NCBI GenBank assembly: GCA_030741055.1
Contig: JASLWC010000010.1
Coordinates: 1-33,890, forward strand
Length of the DNA stretch: 33,890 nucleotides
Direction: 5' to 3'
Origin: Prochlorococcaceae cyanobacterium ETNP18_MAG_14
GTDB lineage: Bacteria > Cyanobacteriota > Cyanobacteriia > PCC-6307 > Cyanobiaceae
Shown here piece by piece: positions 33,621 through 33,890 of this stretch. Positions within the stretch are counted from its first letter, which is position 1; every line of letters begins with the position of its first letter. The position numbers and the translations under genes are program-made. The notes under the pieces were generated by a model. It was not told where the DNA came from and did no database searches. It saw only the letters and a list, made by a program, of their open reading frames with translations.

Positions 33621-33890
33621 TGAAGGGATGGGAATGAATCAAATGCTAAAAATAAAATAATATATAACTATATTTGGCATGTAAGGTTAAATTAAAACCC
33701 TATTAGATCATAGCTTATAGTTCATGCTCCTTCAACTAAATAGATATTTTCAAGAAGATTCGAGATGGAAAAAGATCATTTAAACATTATCAACAAAGCG
33801 AAAGGGAATAGATTATTAAATAAAACAATTAGCAAAAAAGAGGGGCTATGCAAGTTGCCTATGTATACATGAAATCAATTAGTTTTTAAA
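33621..33890. other. AT-rich region at the right edge
   Basis: 270 bp upstream of the alpha/beta hydrolase gene; presumably holds its promoter. The only open frame is a 35-codon one at 33765-33872 (MEKDHLNIINK...), Lys-rich and without a recognisable ribosome-binding site or family, not annotated as a gene. Nothing else seen. Confidence 0.35.

Noticed and set aside
33765-33872. 35-codon Lys-rich open frame at the right edge
   Set aside because: No ribosome-binding site, no recognised family, AT-rich surroundings; cannot be distinguished from chance.
1-33890. CRISPR arrays, insertion sequences, integrases, toxin-antitoxin or defence genes
   Set aside because: No regular repeat-spacer pattern, transposase or integrase motif, or tRNA attachment site was seen on reading both strands; gene content is nearly all conserved core.

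Overview
The window looks like chromosome of a marine picocyanobacterium, most likely a moderate-GC, low-light Prochlorococcus (MIT9313-like) or a close marine Synechococcus. The evidence is oxygenic-photosynthesis genes (psaK, petN, thf1/psb29, an FtsH protease, the Ycf49/DUF2499 and DUF3593 pair), very compact spacing with many 1-35 bp overlaps, AT-rich gaps, and frequent GTG/TTG starts without clear Shine-Dalgarno sequences. The genus is inferred from remembered family features; no search was run. I see no tRNA, rRNA, insertion sequence, phage gene or CRISPR array.

Left part (1-13038): a four-gene, translationally coupled sugar or compatible-solute ABC importer (binding protein, two permeases, ATPase) runs rightward and meets a leftward polysaccharide pyruvyl transferase gene. 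Next come Ycf49/DUF2499, DUF3593 and psaK (+), then a leftward pair, dxs followed by an FAD-dependent reductase of the geranylgeranyl-reductase type. A 12-bp hairpin built around the reductase stop codon separates the two directions. Rightward ilvA-scpB-yggT converges on a leftward pair, a MazG-like pyrophosphohydrolase and a secreted protein of unknown role.

Middle (13039-23025): pyruvate kinase with an extra C-terminal domain is followed 6 bp later by a MacB-type permease that has no ATPase beside it. Then comes a protein-quality-control neighbourhood: ftsH, clpP, thf1/psb29 (whose product is known to stabilise FtsH complexes in other cyanobacteria) and clpS. Divergent from clpS is the tiny photosynthetic gene petN, followed one base later by a 51-residue single-span membrane protein gene. 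A DUF2103 gene and a coupled 63-residue ORF follow.

Right part (23022-33890): purK, a lone sugar-type ABC permease, aroB, a MidA-type methyltransferase, a TPM-domain membrane protein, a lambda-lysozyme-like muramidase, a GT-B-like glycosyltransferase overlapping a metallophosphoesterase, nadA and an alpha/beta hydrolase. Most of this is conserved housekeeping. The points most worth a second look are the leader in front of the muramidase gene (competing hairpins ending in a T run), the metallophosphoesterase whose first metal-binding motif lies upstream of any ATG/GTG/TTG, the two small membrane proteins at petN, and the orphan ABC permeases. I found no convincing new defence, mobile or biosynthetic system.
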